From: Altererythrobacter sp. ZODW24
GTDB lineage: Bacteria > Pseudomonadota > Alphaproteobacteria > Sphingomonadales > Sphingomonadaceae
Assembly: GCF_003344885.1 (NCBI RefSeq)
Contig: NZ_CP031155.1
Location: forward strand, 1,020,001-1,084,000
Direction: 5' to 3'
Length of the DNA: 64,000 bases
The position numbers and the translations under genes are program-made. Shown piece after piece: positions 27,157-35,804 of this stretch (its first letter is position 1; every line of letters starts with the position of its first letter). Under the pieces are notes generated by a model that did not search any database, was not told the origin of the DNA, and saw only the letters and a program-made list of their open reading frames with translations.

Positions 27157-27966
27157 CTAGCTTTCAAGCCGTGTCCGGATAGCTTCGGAAAGCGTTTCGA
27201 TCCGCTTGGCATTGGCGCCAAGATCGCTTTGCCCAACCCGCGAGGTGGAGCGGAAGTCGATCCGCACGCCTTCCTCAGTTTCGGCCACGCGGGCAATCAC
27301 ATCATCCTTAAAACCGTACCAGAAGGTCTCGGCAACGCCTTCGACCGTGTTGGTCGCGGCATCGATCCGAACATCCGAGAAGCCGGCTTCGCGCATCTCA
27401 CCTTCCACGGCCACGAGCGCCATGCGGTAATCGCCATCAGTAATGATCGGCGCGAGGTCGGGATAGGATTCGGCGATGACTTGCGCCTCGGTCTTGTCCT
27501 TCAGGCCCTCGACCTCGGCCCATGGCTCAAACTGTCCCAAAGGTACATCAAACGGACGCAGCGGGTTCGCATCCGATGCTTCACGCGCTGCCACTGTCGC
27601 CGCTGAATATTGCGGCGGGTTCGCGGTGTCCGTGGTGATGTCATGCACCGGCGGAATGTCTGCTGCGCTGGAGCGGACGTTGGCGGCCATCGCCATCATC
27701 CCAGCGGGAATAGCCAGCGCGATGAGCGCCATCAGCCAGCCCTTGCGCGGCGCGCGGACCAAAGCGGCAATCAAAGCGATAACTGCAATCAAAGCGACGA
27801 TCCCGACCAACCACGGACCAGCCGTCATCGTCAAAGTTCCGAGACCGGTTCTCCAATCCCACAGACCGAACTTCGAGCCCAGTGCGGCAGCCATGAAATA
27901 GACGGGGAGGAGGAGCGCAAGAATCAGCGCAACTTTGGCGAATTTCGAACGTTTTGTGTTTGTCAT
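27157..27966 (-). CDS. Membrane protein with C-terminal DUF1499 domain
   Basis: 269 aa. Three N-terminal membrane helices (about residues 10-30, 45-75 and 80-98) precede a periplasmic DUF1499 domain (about 130-265) with TNPPQYS-type start, EGVAETFWYGFKDDVIARV and RIDFRSTSRVGQSDLGANAKRI. Function unknown. ATG at 27966 begins MTNTKRSKFAKVAL; the longer frame overlaps the TonB receptor gene upstream. Confidence 0.86.
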   Translation of the reverse strand: MTNTKRSKFAKVALILALLLPVYFMAAALGSKFGLWDWRTGLGTLTMTAGPWLVGIVALIAVIALIAALVRAPRKGWLMALIALAIPAGMMAMAANVRSSAADIPPVHDITTDTANPPQYSAATVAAREASDANPLRPFDVPLGQFEPWAEVEGLKDKTEAQVIAESYPDLAPIITDGDYRMALVAVEGEMREAGFSDVRIDAATNTVEGVAETFWYGFKDDVIARVAETEEGVRIDFRSTSRVGQSDLGANAKRIETLSEAIRTRLES

Positions 27967-27997
27967 GACCGCCTGATGCACCGCCGCGCGCCGCGGT

Positions 27998-30037
27998 TCA
28001 ATAGCCGAAACGTATGCCCGCCCAAACCGTGCGCGGCGCGCCAAGGTCGAGAACACCGCCCGCATTACGCGTGACGATGGTTTCGCCGGTCAGGTTTTCG
28101 CCGCGCAATACGAGCGAGAACTCGCCGCCCAGCGGCACTTCGGCAAATGCGCCAAGTGTGGTTGCGGCAGGCAGGCGGTCCGTTTCCTGATCGCTTTCAA
28201 ACTGCGCGCCGATGTGGCGGACAGTTGCGGCCAGCTGCCAGCCATCAGCGGGAAGCCATGCCAGCGTGGCGGAGCCAGCCCATTCGGGCGTCTGCGGCGG
28301 ACGGTTGCTGCTTAGGGTGGAGGCAAAACCGGTGCCTTCCACTTCAGCGTCGGTATAGGCGAGCGAACCGTTGAACCGGAACTGGCCTAGTTCCACCTCA
28401 GCGCCCGCTTCGATACCCCGCGCTTTGATCGCATCAAGGTTTTGCCGCTGGCGCAAATTCGCGGCCAAGGTCACATTGGCAATCGCGCCCTCGACCCGGT
28501 TTTCAAACGCGGTAAGCGAAAAGGACACGCCTTCTCGCGGCGTCAGATCAAAACCAGCCTCGAAGCCCTCGAGCTTCTCAACGTCCAATTCGGCATTGGC
28601 CTCGGTCACCAGCGGGAAGATCACAAAGGGCCGGTAAAGCTCGTTCAATGTCGGCAAGCGCAACCCGCTGTAGGCTGCGGCGCGCAGAGCGAGCGCGTCG
28701 CTTGCCCGGTAAAGCGCACCAGCGCGGTACGTCACAGTCCAGTCACTGCGGTCTTCATACGTGTCATCGCGTGAAATGCTGTCATCGGCCTGCCGCTCGA
28801 GATAGAAGCCGTCAGTGATTGTGGTGCGGTCCGCGCGCAGTCCGCCAGTCAGCACCAGCCGCCCAATTGACCAGTCGTCTTCTATAAAGAAGCCAAGATC
28901 GCTATTCGCTCCGCCAGCGCGCCGGCGCGAACGTAGATTCCCTGTGAAGGCGCTATAAGCCTCTTCCTGTAACTCGCCGCTGGACCGGCGGTAATCTGTA
29001 CCAATTTTGAGTACATGGTTCGGGCCGACCGGAGGCCTCAGTTCCAACTTGCCGCCAACTCCTGTCGACGGGGTATTGCGCTGATCTAGGACACGTACGA
29101 ACCGCGTCGAACTGATCACGACATTCGAGAAATTGCGGGCCTGCACATAGGCAAGTGCATCAAATTGCCAGTCGCCGCGGCCAACCAAACGGATGCTCGC
29201 ATCCTGTCCGCTACTGGTGCTGTCCGCCCCGTCGAAACGCAACGTCCGGTGATCGTCAAACACCAGCCCGCGAGCCTGCAACTCCAGCGTGTCGGACACC
29301 GGCACGACCGCCCGTATCTGCGCTGAACGGCTCTCAAACTCTGCGCGGGAAGTGATCGCGGCGCGCTGATCTTCGGGTGTGGTGAAGAAGCCCTGCCCCC
29401 GGTCCCAGCGCCCGCTGACTGTCACAAATCCAGCGCCTAGTTTTTGCGTCAGCGCAGCGCTTGCCTCGGTCTCACCGCGATCATTGACCAGCAGTGATCC
29501 GCTCACCGGGCTAAGTGTCGCCGCATCCGCGCTTTGCAATTCAATTGTCCCCGCCAGCGCGCCTGCACCAAACGGTCCCGAGCCACCGCCACGCGTCACG
29601 CGGATATTCCCGAGCCGCTCAGGAGCAAGTGCAGTTAGCGGGATATAGCCAAAGAACGGATCGGCCATCGGCACACCATCGAGCAGCACCAAGGCGCGGC
29701 TAGTCGCGTTTCCGCCGAGCGCCCTTAGCGTGACACCCTGTGCGGAGGGGTTGGAAGAGCGGCTATCCGACCGGCGGAACTGCTGGAAACCTGCGACCGA
29801 CGACAGCACATCTTCGATTCGGCCCGATGGCGCGCTGACAATCTGTTCGCGGTCCAATTCAGTGGCGGCATAGGCTGGCTCAGCGGGCGTTGGCTCCAGC
29901 CCCTCGCCCACCACGACGATCTCCGCCTCATCCCCGCCCGCATTCGGGCCCACGCCCTCGCCCGCATTTTGTGCAACGGCAGGCGCGGCCATCAGAGCTA
30001 CAGGAATGGCGGTGGTTGCAAGCAGATAACGATACAT
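27998..30037 (-). CDS. TonB-dependent outer membrane receptor
   Basis: 679 aa. Signal peptide to AVAQ; plug domain with LDREQIVSAPSGRIEDVLSSVAGF, GVTLRALGGNATSRALVLLDGVPMADPFFGY and RVTRGGG; then a 22-stranded barrel ending in the terminal aromatic strand WAGIRFGY. It takes up a siderophore, vitamin or glycan using TonB energy; the ligand cannot be read. No cobalamin riboswitch fits the 109-bp divergent gap to the monooxygenase gene. Confidence 0.93.
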   Translation of the reverse strand: MYRYLLATTAIPVALMAAPAVAQNAGEGVGPNAGGDEAEIVVVGEGLEPTPAEPAYAATELDREQIVSAPSGRIEDVLSSVAGFQQFRRSDSRSSNPSAQGVTLRALGGNATSRALVLLDGVPMADPFFGYIPLTALAPERLGNIRVTRGGGSGPFGAGALAGTIELQSADAATLSPVSGSLLVNDRGETEASAALTQKLGAGFVTVSGRWDRGQGFFTTPEDQRAAITSRAEFESRSAQIRAVVPVSDTLELQARGLVFDDHRTLRFDGADSTSSGQDASIRLVGRGDWQFDALAYVQARNFSNVVISSTRFVRVLDQRNTPSTGVGGKLELRPPVGPNHVLKIGTDYRRSSGELQEEAYSAFTGNLRSRRRAGGANSDLGFFIEDDWSIGRLVLTGGLRADRTTITDGFYLERQADDSISRDDTYEDRSDWTVTYRAGALYRASDALALRAAAYSGLRLPTLNELYRPFVIFPLVTEANAELDVEKLEGFEAGFDLTPREGVSFSLTAFENRVEGAIANVTLAANLRQRQNLDAIKARGIEAGAEVELGQFRFNGSLAYTDAEVEGTGFASTLSSNRPPQTPEWAGSATLAWLPADGWQLAATVRHIGAQFESDQETDRLPAATTLGAFAEVPLGGEFSLVLRGENLTGETIVTRNAGGVLDLGAPRTVWAGIRFGY

Positions 30038-30146
30038 TCCGCTCCCCTAACGCCTCTCCTGCTCTCGGTCAGCCCTATATCGGTCTTAATATGCCACTGG
30101 CCTAATTGGCCGCGCTGTGCTTACATTGCTGTCAGCAGGAGAGAGA

Positions 30147-31643
30147 ATGATGACCGGCCCGAATCCCGACTTCGACGTATTGATTGTGGGCGCGGGTATT
30201 TCCGGCATCGGCATGGCCGCGCATCTGAAGATGATGTGCCCTGACCGCAGCTATACAATCATCGAACAGCGCGAAAATTTGGGCGGTACGTGGGATCTGT
30301 TCCGCTATCCCGGCATCCGTTCCGACAGTGACATGCACACGCTCGGCTTTTCATTCGAGCCTTGGACGCATGAGAAGAGCATCGCCGACGGCCCGTCGAT
30401 CCTCGAATATCTCGACCATATCGTCGACGAACGCGATATCCGCCGCCACATCAACTTCGGCCAGAAAGTCCTGTCCGCCGATTGGCGCAGTGCCGATGCG
30501 CGCTGGCATGTCGTGCTCGAAGGCGCGGATGGCAAACCCACCAACGTAACCGCAAACTGGGTCTATCTCGGGTCCGGCTATTACGATTACGACCAGCCTT
30601 ATGAAGCCGAGTTCGAAGGCCGTGACGACTTCACCGGCGAAATCATCCACCCGCAATTCTGGCCTGAAGAGCTCGATTACGCGGGCAAGAATGTCGTCGT
30701 AATCGGATCGGGCGCGACCGCCGTCACCATCGTACCATCGATGGCAGAGAAGGCCGCCAAGGTGACGATGCTACAACGCACGCCGACATGGATGTGGTCC
30801 CGTCCAGCTAAGGACGGCCTCGCCAATTTCCTCCGCAAGATATTGCCCGAGGAAATGGCCTATAAGATCACCCGCTGGAAGAACGTCTTCATGCAGGACG
30901 TCGGCTTTAAGAAAGCACGCAATCAGCCCGAGAAATTCGCCGAGTTCCTGACCAAGAAGATCAAGAAAGCTGCGGGATCAGCCTACGAAGAAGAGGCCTT
31001 CACCCCGCCTTACAATCCGTGGGATCAGCGGCTGTGCCTGGTGCCTGATGATGATCTGTTCGTGCAGATGAAGGCTGGTAACGCAGAGATTGTCACCGAT
31101 CATATCGACCGCTTCGTGGCTGAAGGCGTGAAGCTAAAATCGGGTAAGGTGCTACCGGCCGATATCATCGTAACCGCTACCGGACTGCAACTCGCCATCG
31201 CGGGCAAAATCGACATCCGTCAGGAAGGCACGAGCGTCGATTTTGCAGAGCGGTTTTATTACAAGGGTTGCATGTTCTCGAACCTGCCAAACCTCGCGGT
31301 GGTGTTCGGCTATCTCAACGCAAGTTGGACACTGCGCGCGGACATCAATTCCGAATATGTTTGCAAGGTGCTCAACGAAATGAAGGTGCGCGGTGCGAAA
31401 ATCGCTTCGCCATATCTACCCGATGATCATGGCTTGGAAGAGGACGATATTTTCGACTTCTCCAGCGGATATATCCAGCGCTCGAAGCATATCATGCCGA
31501 AGAATGCGGTGAGCCTGCCGTGGCGGCTCAATCAGGATTACCGCCAGGACAAGAAGGACCTCGCGAACCAGCCCATAGATGACGGAGTTTTGCAGTTCAC
31601 CAGCGCCGAAGCAAAAACACCCACAATGGAACCTGCGGAGTAG
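30147..31643 (+). CDS. EthA-type Baeyer-Villiger flavin monooxygenase
   Basis: About 498 aa. FAD motif GAGISGIG, the exact Baeyer-Villiger fingerprint FTGEIIHPQFWP (FxGxxxHxxxWP) and the NADPH motif VIGSGATAVT. The segment DLFRYPGIRSDSDMHTLGFSFEPW is typical of the EthA group. It inserts oxygen into ketones or thioamides. AGGAG lies 5 bases before ATG 30147 and 8 before ATG 30150; either may start. It is divergent from the TonB receptor. Confidence 0.92.
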   Translation: MMTGPNPDFDVLIVGAGISGIGMAAHLKMMCPDRSYTIIEQRENLGGTWDLFRYPGIRSDSDMHTLGFSFEPWTHEKSIADGPSILEYLDHIVDERDIRRHINFGQKVLSADWRSADARWHVVLEGADGKPTNVTANWVYLGSGYYDYDQPYEAEFEGRDDFTGEIIHPQFWPEELDYAGKNVVVIGSGATAVTIVPSMAEKAAKVTMLQRTPTWMWSRPAKDGLANFLRKILPEEMAYKITRWKNVFMQDVGFKKARNQPEKFAEFLTKKIKKAAGSAYEEEAFTPPYNPWDQRLCLVPDDDLFVQMKAGNAEIVTDHIDRFVAEGVKLKSGKVLPADIIVTATGLQLAIAGKIDIRQEGTSVDFAERFYYKGCMFSNLPNLAVVFGYLNASWTLRADINSEYVCKVLNEMKVRGAKIASPYLPDDHGLEEDDIFDFSSGYIQRSKHIMPKNAVSLPWRLNQDYRQDKKDLANQPIDDGVLQFTSAEAKTPTMEPAE

Positions 31644-31676
31644 CGGGCAGCTCCGGTTTGCGTTAACCCCGCCGGT

Positions 31677-32438
31677 ATGAGCGCAACTGACAAAATCTAC
31701 ACCGCCGCCCTGATCGTAATCGGCGACGAGATCCTCTCCGGCCGCACGCATGACAAGAATATCGCGCAAGTCGCCAGTTGGCTGCAGGTGCAAGGCATTC
31801 GTCTGGGTGAGGTGCGCGTGGTCGCCGATGTTGAGGCGCATATCGTCGAGGCAGTGAACATCCTGCGGGCGCGCAACGACTATCTCTTCACCACAGGCGG
31901 CATCGGCCCGACGCATGATGATATTTCGGTCGATGCAATCGCTGCGGCGCTGGGCGTGGATGTCGTGATCCACCCGGAAGCACGCGCGATCCTCGAACGC
32001 TATTACGCCGACAAAGGTGGCATTAACGAAGGCCGTCTGCGCATGGCCCGCGTGCCTGACGGCGCAGAGCTGATCCCCAACCGCAAATCCGGCGCGCCCG
32101 GCATCACAATCGGCAACATCTACATGATGGCCGGTGTCCCGCACATCACCGCCGGTATGCTCGACGCGCTGACGGGAACGCTGGAAGGCGGCGCCCCGCT
32201 GATCAGCGAAACCGTTGGCGGCTTCATTCCCGAAAGCGAAGTGGCGGACCTGCTGCGCGAAGTCGAACAGGCCCACGACACCTGCCAGATCGGCAGCTAC
32301 CCCTTCTTCCGCGAAGGCAAAGTCGGCTCAAACTTCGTGGTTCGGTCGGTAAGTCAGGACGACGTGAACAGCTGCATCGACGTGCTGTGCGAAGGTTTGG
32401 GTGAACGCGGCTGGGACTTCACGCCCGGGGGGATTTGA
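31677..32438 (+). CDS. CinA-domain (molybdopterin-binding fold) protein, short form
   Basis: 253 aa. The N-terminal MoCF/CinA domain is clear (AALIVIGDEILSGRTHDKN, DYLFTTGGIGPTHDD, GAPGITIGNIYMMAGVP). The C-terminal nicotinamide-nucleotide amidase domain of full-length CinA is absent, so this is the short form common in alphaproteobacteria. Precise role unknown. Confidence 0.9.
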   Translation: MSATDKIYTAALIVIGDEILSGRTHDKNIAQVASWLQVQGIRLGEVRVVADVEAHIVEAVNILRARNDYLFTTGGIGPTHDDISVDAIAAALGVDVVIHPEARAILERYYADKGGINEGRLRMARVPDGAELIPNRKSGAPGITIGNIYMMAGVPHITAGMLDALTGTLEGGAPLISETVGGFIPESEVADLLREVEQAHDTCQIGSYPFFREGKVGSNFVVRSVSQDDVNSCIDVLCEGLGERGWDFTPGGI

Positions 32439-32453
32439 GGGCGCCGGGTTTTT

Positions 32454-32481
32454 GTCCGCTTTCGACCCAATTGCGGACGTT
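32454..32481. repeat. Palindromic intergenic repeat (family 1, copy C)
   Basis: GTCCGCTTTCGACCC then AATTGCGGACGTT, minus orientation relative to the consensus, with perfect ends GTCCGC/GCGGAC. It lies between the cinA-type gene and the CDI-immunity-like gene. Confidence 0.8.
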
Positions 32482-32506
32482 TCAAGAATGTGCTGTTGAA
32501 ACTCTT

Positions 32507-32929
32507 ATGGCACCCGAACTTACCGACCTATCGCTTTCGCTTGAGCAATTATTTGGGATCGATGCCGGCAACCCGGAGGACGCACCAACCGGGATGGTTG
32601 AGGCAGTACTAAGATCGTGGAAGAAGCCGCTTAACAAACTATCGGATGAGGAAATTGGCCGTCTTGTTGTTCAGCACAATGGATACCCGCATGTTCTCGA
32701 TTTAGTATGGCCAAAGCTCTGCAACGACCCGTTATTCGATGGCGGCTATTATCCTGGCGATGTGCTGTCCAACTTGATGCGAGCGAAACCCGAAATTTGG
32801 GCCCAACGCCCTCGATACAAGACCGACCTAAAAACGTTACACAAACAAGCGCTTGATGCACCGACGGACGAAAACGATGCGTTTCTAGATAGCCTCAGCC
32901 TACCGGGAGGGGATGCTTCCCCCAATTAA
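32507..32929 (+). CDS. Orphan CDI-immunity-like protein
   Basis: 140-aa soluble acidic protein. The stretch WKKPLNKLSDEEIGRLVVQH, then PHVLDLVWPKLCNDPLFDGGYYPGDVLSNLM, resembles the pattern of a family annotated as contact-dependent growth inhibition immunity proteins (Leu-rich 'eDLR-lIgQ ... LvPlAle.L ... GDLL'). No CdiA, CdiB or toxin fragment is nearby. Palindromic repeats stand on both sides (32454 and 32933). The ATG at 32507 is chosen; the upstream part of the open frame runs through the repeat. Confidence 0.6.
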   Translation: MAPELTDLSLSLEQLFGIDAGNPEDAPTGMVEAVLRSWKKPLNKLSDEEIGRLVVQHNGYPHVLDLVWPKLCNDPLFDGGYYPGDVLSNLMRAKPEIWAQRPRYKTDLKTLHKQALDAPTDENDAFLDSLSLPGGDASPN

Positions 32930-32932
32930 GCT

Positions 32933-32964
32933 AACGTCCGCTTACCACCCCAACGGCCGACGTT
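32933..32964. repeat. Palindromic intergenic repeat (family 1, copy D)
   Basis: AACGTCCGCTTACCACCCC then AACGGCCGACGTT, minus orientation, with outer arms AACGTC/GACGTT. Less conserved than copies B2 and C. It begins 3 bases after the stop of the CDI-immunity-like gene. Confidence 0.7.
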
Positions 32965-33573
32965 GGTTGACACGAAATCAAGCATCTTGACAAAACGAAC
33001 CAAATAGGTTAATCGCACACCGCTTCCTTTCGCAGGGAAGTAGGGTCGGGAGTGAGCGAGGCTAGCTTGTTTCTTCCTTTGTCCTTCGGGACAGTGCGGT
33101 CGGCGCGGATGCGTGTTTGGGGCGGCTCTCCAGCCATCAGCTCTTGGCAAAGCATCGGCGTTTACACACGATAGATTGGATGAAGCGGGACGCTACCGAG
33201 CCGACAACTTGCCCCGGCAAGCTCTCCGGTGAGGACCGAACCCGCCATTGGCGCGGCATTATCAGCCGCGGGGATTTGTTTGCAGGCACGCGAGCCGCCT
33301 GCAGCCTATTCCGCCGATCACGGTTTCAGGCCGAGCCATTGCACCAGCGGAAGGGTGCAGCGGCCATTCGCAAACTTCTCCGCCCGCTCAGGTGCGCGTC
33401 ATAAACGCCGCGCCGACCGCGCGATCTGCTTTTCACACTGGCGCACAAGTCCGGGTTCGCCGCCGGATAAATGGTCTTGTCAGTTGAGCCCTGCCTAGGA
33501 TTGAGCGGGTTCAGGGCTAAGAAAGCGGGTGTGTGCGATATACGCTCCAACAGACGTTCCACTGGAGCCCCTT
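32965..33573. other. 609-bp region without a recognisable protein gene; possible structured RNA
   Basis: No frame here looks coding; the open frames are short and on both strands. It holds two TTGACA hexamers (32967, 32987), a GGGAAG/CTTCC hairpin at about 33025-33044, a tight UUCG tetraloop hairpin TGTCCTTCGGGACA (33079-33092) and a G+C-rich tract to 33420. Near 33488-33518 the repeats GAGCCCTG/CAGGGCT can pair. It might encode a non-coding RNA or be the remains of a lost gene; I cannot match it to 6S, SRP, tmRNA or RNase P RNA. Confidence 0.4.
32987..33014 (+). promoter_or_regulatory. Possible sigma70 promoter facing a gene-free region
   Basis: TTGACA (32987-32992), 16-base spacer, TTAATC (33009-33014). 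The -35 is perfect and the -10 is weak. The nearest protein start downstream is 560 bases away, so any transcript would be non-coding or a long leader. Confidence 0.35.
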
Positions 33574-34122
33574 ATGCCCAATTCCAAAATCCTCGCCGCT
33601 ACCTTGCTTGCAAGCGCTCTCGCCGTTTCCGGCTGCTCTGCGGTGCTTAAGAAGCATCCCGTCGGCAACACCGCTGTGCCGGAGCCTGCCAAGTCGGTCG
33701 ATCTGAACCGCTATCTCGGTACATGGTACGAGCTCGCGCGTTACGAGCAGGGCTTCCAGAAAGACTGCGACGGGGTGACTGCCGAATATTCGCTGCGTGA
33801 TGATGGCAAGATCGAAGTACTCAACACCTGCCGCAAGCCTGATGGCGACATCGATAAGGCCAAGGGCAAAGCCAAGGTCGTCGACACCGCCACCGGCGCG
33901 AAGCTGAAGGTTAGCTTCTTCGGACCGTTCTACGGCGATTACTGGGTGCTCGACCGCGCCGAGGATTACAGCTGGGCCATCGTCGGCGATCCCTCCGGCC
34001 GTTACCTGTGGATCCTCTCACGCGAGGCCACACCGGGCGAGGCCGAGTTTACCAAGCTGGTCGGACGGGCCGGGGCGCTGGGTTATGATACCAGCTATTT
34101 GCGAGTGACTGAGCAGCCTTAG
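33574..34122 (+). CDS. Bacterial lipocalin (Blc-like) lipoprotein
   Basis: 182 aa. Lipoprotein signal with lipobox AVSGC, then the lipocalin signature LNRYLGTWYELARYEQGFQK (GxW motif), the central AKGKAKVVD and the C-terminal YLWILSREAT. It binds lysophospholipids or fatty acids at the outer membrane. ATG at 33574 has GGAG 7 bases upstream; the earlier in-frame start at 33529 has no support. Confidence 0.92.
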   Translation: MPNSKILAATLLASALAVSGCSAVLKKHPVGNTAVPEPAKSVDLNRYLGTWYELARYEQGFQKDCDGVTAEYSLRDDGKIEVLNTCRKPDGDIDKAKGKAKVVDTATGAKLKVSFFGPFYGDYWVLDRAEDYSWAIVGDPSGRYLWILSREATPGEAEFTKLVGRAGALGYDTSYLRVTEQP

Positions 34123-34308
34123 TTTTCGAGATAGGTCTGGCCGGACAGATCGGGCTTTGTGGTGAAGAGTTATTTTTAGGTCCCTGCGGGACCACCTCAA
34201 ACGCCGGGCGGGATGCATCCGCATCCCTTGGCTTCCTCGCATGAGCTCGGGCGGCCAGTCGGCCTTTGACTGCCGTGACCAAGATCCGGGGTTAAACCAA
34301 GAAGCTGA

Positions 34309-34450
34309 GAATGGTTCGGTTTCCGACTAGGAAACCGCAAGGCCGGAGTCGAAGCCGAAGGCGCAGACGTGCGAAGCACACCTGCACGGCCGCCGGCGCT
34401 TATGCGCCGCCCCTCGGAGGCGTTGGCGCAGCCAACAAGCCGCGAGAGAA
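34309..34450 (-). repeat. Long intergenic repeat, family 2 (copy 1)
   Basis: Read on the minus strand it begins TTCTCTCGCGGCTTGTTGGC, continues with a GTTGGC/GCCAAC hairpin and ends at CCGAACCATTC. The same edge sequences occur in the same order at 40597-40710; the middle is diverged. It lies downstream of the rplA terminator. Confidence 0.65.
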
Positions 34451-34461
34451 CACAAACCTTC

Positions 34462-34497
34462 AAAAAAGGGCCGCCGAGATTTCTCCCGGCGGCCCCA
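34462..34497 (-). terminator. Rho-independent terminator after rplA
   Basis: Minus strand: GGGCCGCCGGGAGAAATC pairs with its inverted copy TCGGCGGCCC and is followed by TTTTTT. It lies 26 bases past the rplA stop. Confidence 0.92.
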
Positions 34498-34523
34498 ATT
34501 TGTTCGTCAGCGACGAAGGCTGA

Positions 34524-35225
34524 TTACGTACCTTCGACAGCTGCGGTTTCAAGCTTCAGGCCCGGGCCCATCGTCGAGGTCAGCGAGACCTTCTTGACGT
34601 ATTTGCCCTTCGCGCCGCTTGGCTTGGCCTTAACAACAGCGCCGGTCAGCGCTTCGAAGTTGGTTTTGATCTGAGCGTCGGTGAAGCTCATCTTGCCGAT
34701 GCCGCAGTGGATGATACCGGCTTTTTCAACACGGTATTCGACCTGGCCGCCCTTGGCGTCCTTAACGGCCTGTTCCACGTTCGGAGTCACGGTGCCCAGC
34801 TTCGGGTTTGGCATCAGGCCCTTGGGACCCAGTACCTTACCCAGACGGCCAACAACGCCCATCATGTCAGGCGTCGCGATTACGCGGCCATAGTCGAGGT
34901 TGCCGGCCTGCATGTCTTCCATCAGGTCTTCAGCGCCGACCTTGTCAGCGCCCGCAGCAAGTGCCTTCTCAGCGTTTTCGCCGCGTGCGAACACAGCGAC
35001 CTTGATATCCTTACCAGTGCCCGATGGCAGCGATACAACACCGCGAACCATCTGGTCCGAGTGACGCGGATCAACGCCGAGGTTCATGGCGACTTCGATG
35101 GTTTCATCCATCTTGGTCTTGCCCGAAACTTCGCGAAGCAACTTGAGCGCATCGTCGAAATTATACAGTGCTTCGGCATCAATCTTGTCGGCCAGCATCT
35201 TCTGCTTTTTGGTTAGCTTTGCCAT
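34524..35225 (-). CDS. rplA: 50S ribosomal protein L1
   Basis: 233 aa. [16 protein letters not shown] start, the L1 signature region [22 protein letters not shown] and a C-terminus typical of bacterial L1. It binds 23S rRNA at the L1 stalk and usually represses its own operon. It follows rplK by 4 bases. A strong terminator follows directly; rplJ-rplL-rpoBC, the usual next genes, are not here. Confidence 0.97.
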   Translation of the reverse strand: MAKLTKKQKMLADKIDAEALYNFDDALKLLREVSGKTKMDETIEVAMNLGVDPRHSDQMVRGVVSLPSGTGKDIKVAVFARGENAEKALAAGADKVGAEDLMEDMQAGNLDYGRVIATPDMMGVVGRLGKVLGPKGLMPNPKLGTVTPNVEQAVKDAKGGQVEYRVEKAGIIHCGIGKMSFTDAQIKTNFEALTGAVVKAKPSGAKGKYVKKVSLTSTMGPGLKLETAAVEGT

Positions 35226-35229
35226 GTTC

Positions 35230-35661
35230 TTAGCCCTCCACCACATCAATGCCCATCGAACGCGCGGAGCCTTCGATGATCTTGGTTGCCTGATCCAAAT
35301 CGTTTGCGTTGAGATCAGCCATTTTCGCTTCTGCGATTTCGGAGAGCTGCGAACGCTTGATGGTTCCGGCGGAAACCTTGCCTGGTTCGGACGAACCCGA
35401 CTTCAGCTTCATGGCCTTCTTGATCATGTAGCTGGCGGGAGCGGTCTTGGTCGTGAATGTGAATGAACGATCCGCATAGACGGTGATAACCGTAGGGATC
35501 GGTGCGTTCTTTTCCATGTCCTGCGTGGCAGCGTTAAATGCCTTACAGAATTCCATGATGTTCACGCCGCGCTGACCCAGTGCCGGGCCGATCGGGGGTG
35601 ATGGGTTTGCAGTGCCCGCGGGCACCTGCAGCTTAATATAGCCGTCAATCTTCTTGGCCAT
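35230..35661 (-). CDS. rplK: 50S ribosomal protein L11
   Basis: 143 aa. [20 protein letters not shown] and [22 protein letters not shown] are diagnostic. It forms the GTPase-associated centre with 23S rRNA. ATG at 35661 has AGGAGG about 6 bases upstream. Operon with rplA. Confidence 0.97.
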   Translation of the reverse strand: MAKKIDGYIKLQVPAGTANPSPPIGPALGQRGVNIMEFCKAFNAATQDMEKNAPIPTVITVYADRSFTFTTKTAPASYMIKKAMKLKSGSSEPGKVSAGTIKRSQLSEIAEAKMADLNANDLDQATKIIEGSARSMGIDVVEG

Positions 35662-35775
35662 GAATGGCCTCCTTTTCTCACTGTCGAGCACCTCTTCCGA
35701 GATGCCCTCATGTTAAGTGGTCAAACAGAGGCGAACCCCCTCCCACACGGTTGGAACCGAAGTTCCGAGGGCGCG

Positions 35776-35803
35776 CCTATAAAGAAGCGCCCAAACTTTG
35801 CAA
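35776..35803 (-). promoter_or_regulatory. Possible sigma70 promoter for rplK-rplA
   Basis: Minus strand TTGCAA (35803-35798), 16 bases, TATAGG (35781-35776). It lies just after the nusG stop and about 115 bases before the rplK start, leaving room for a leader. Confidence 0.4.
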
Positions 35804-35804
35804 C

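Larger units (their letters stand above)
34123..34523. other. Gene-free spacer with strong hairpins and a repeat copy
   Basis: No coding frame is supported. It holds two perfect hairpins, GGTCCC-TGC-GGGACC (34179-34193) and GGGATGC-ATCC-GCATCCC (34210-34227), then a family 2 repeat copy (34309-34450) and the rplA terminator (34462-34497). Confidence 0.7.

Noticed and set aside
30038-30146. Cobalamin riboswitch in front of the TonB receptor gene
   Set aside because: The divergent gap is only 109 bp, too short, and no B12-box-like sequence is seen.
31416-32276. 286-codon minus-strand frame opposite the CinA-domain gene
   Set aside because: Shadow frame; the plus-strand protein has clear CinA motifs.
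33117-33562. Short open frames on both strands in the gene-free 33.1-33.6 kb region
   Set aside because: Frames overlap each other, lack ribosome sites and match no family; better treated as non-coding or decayed.
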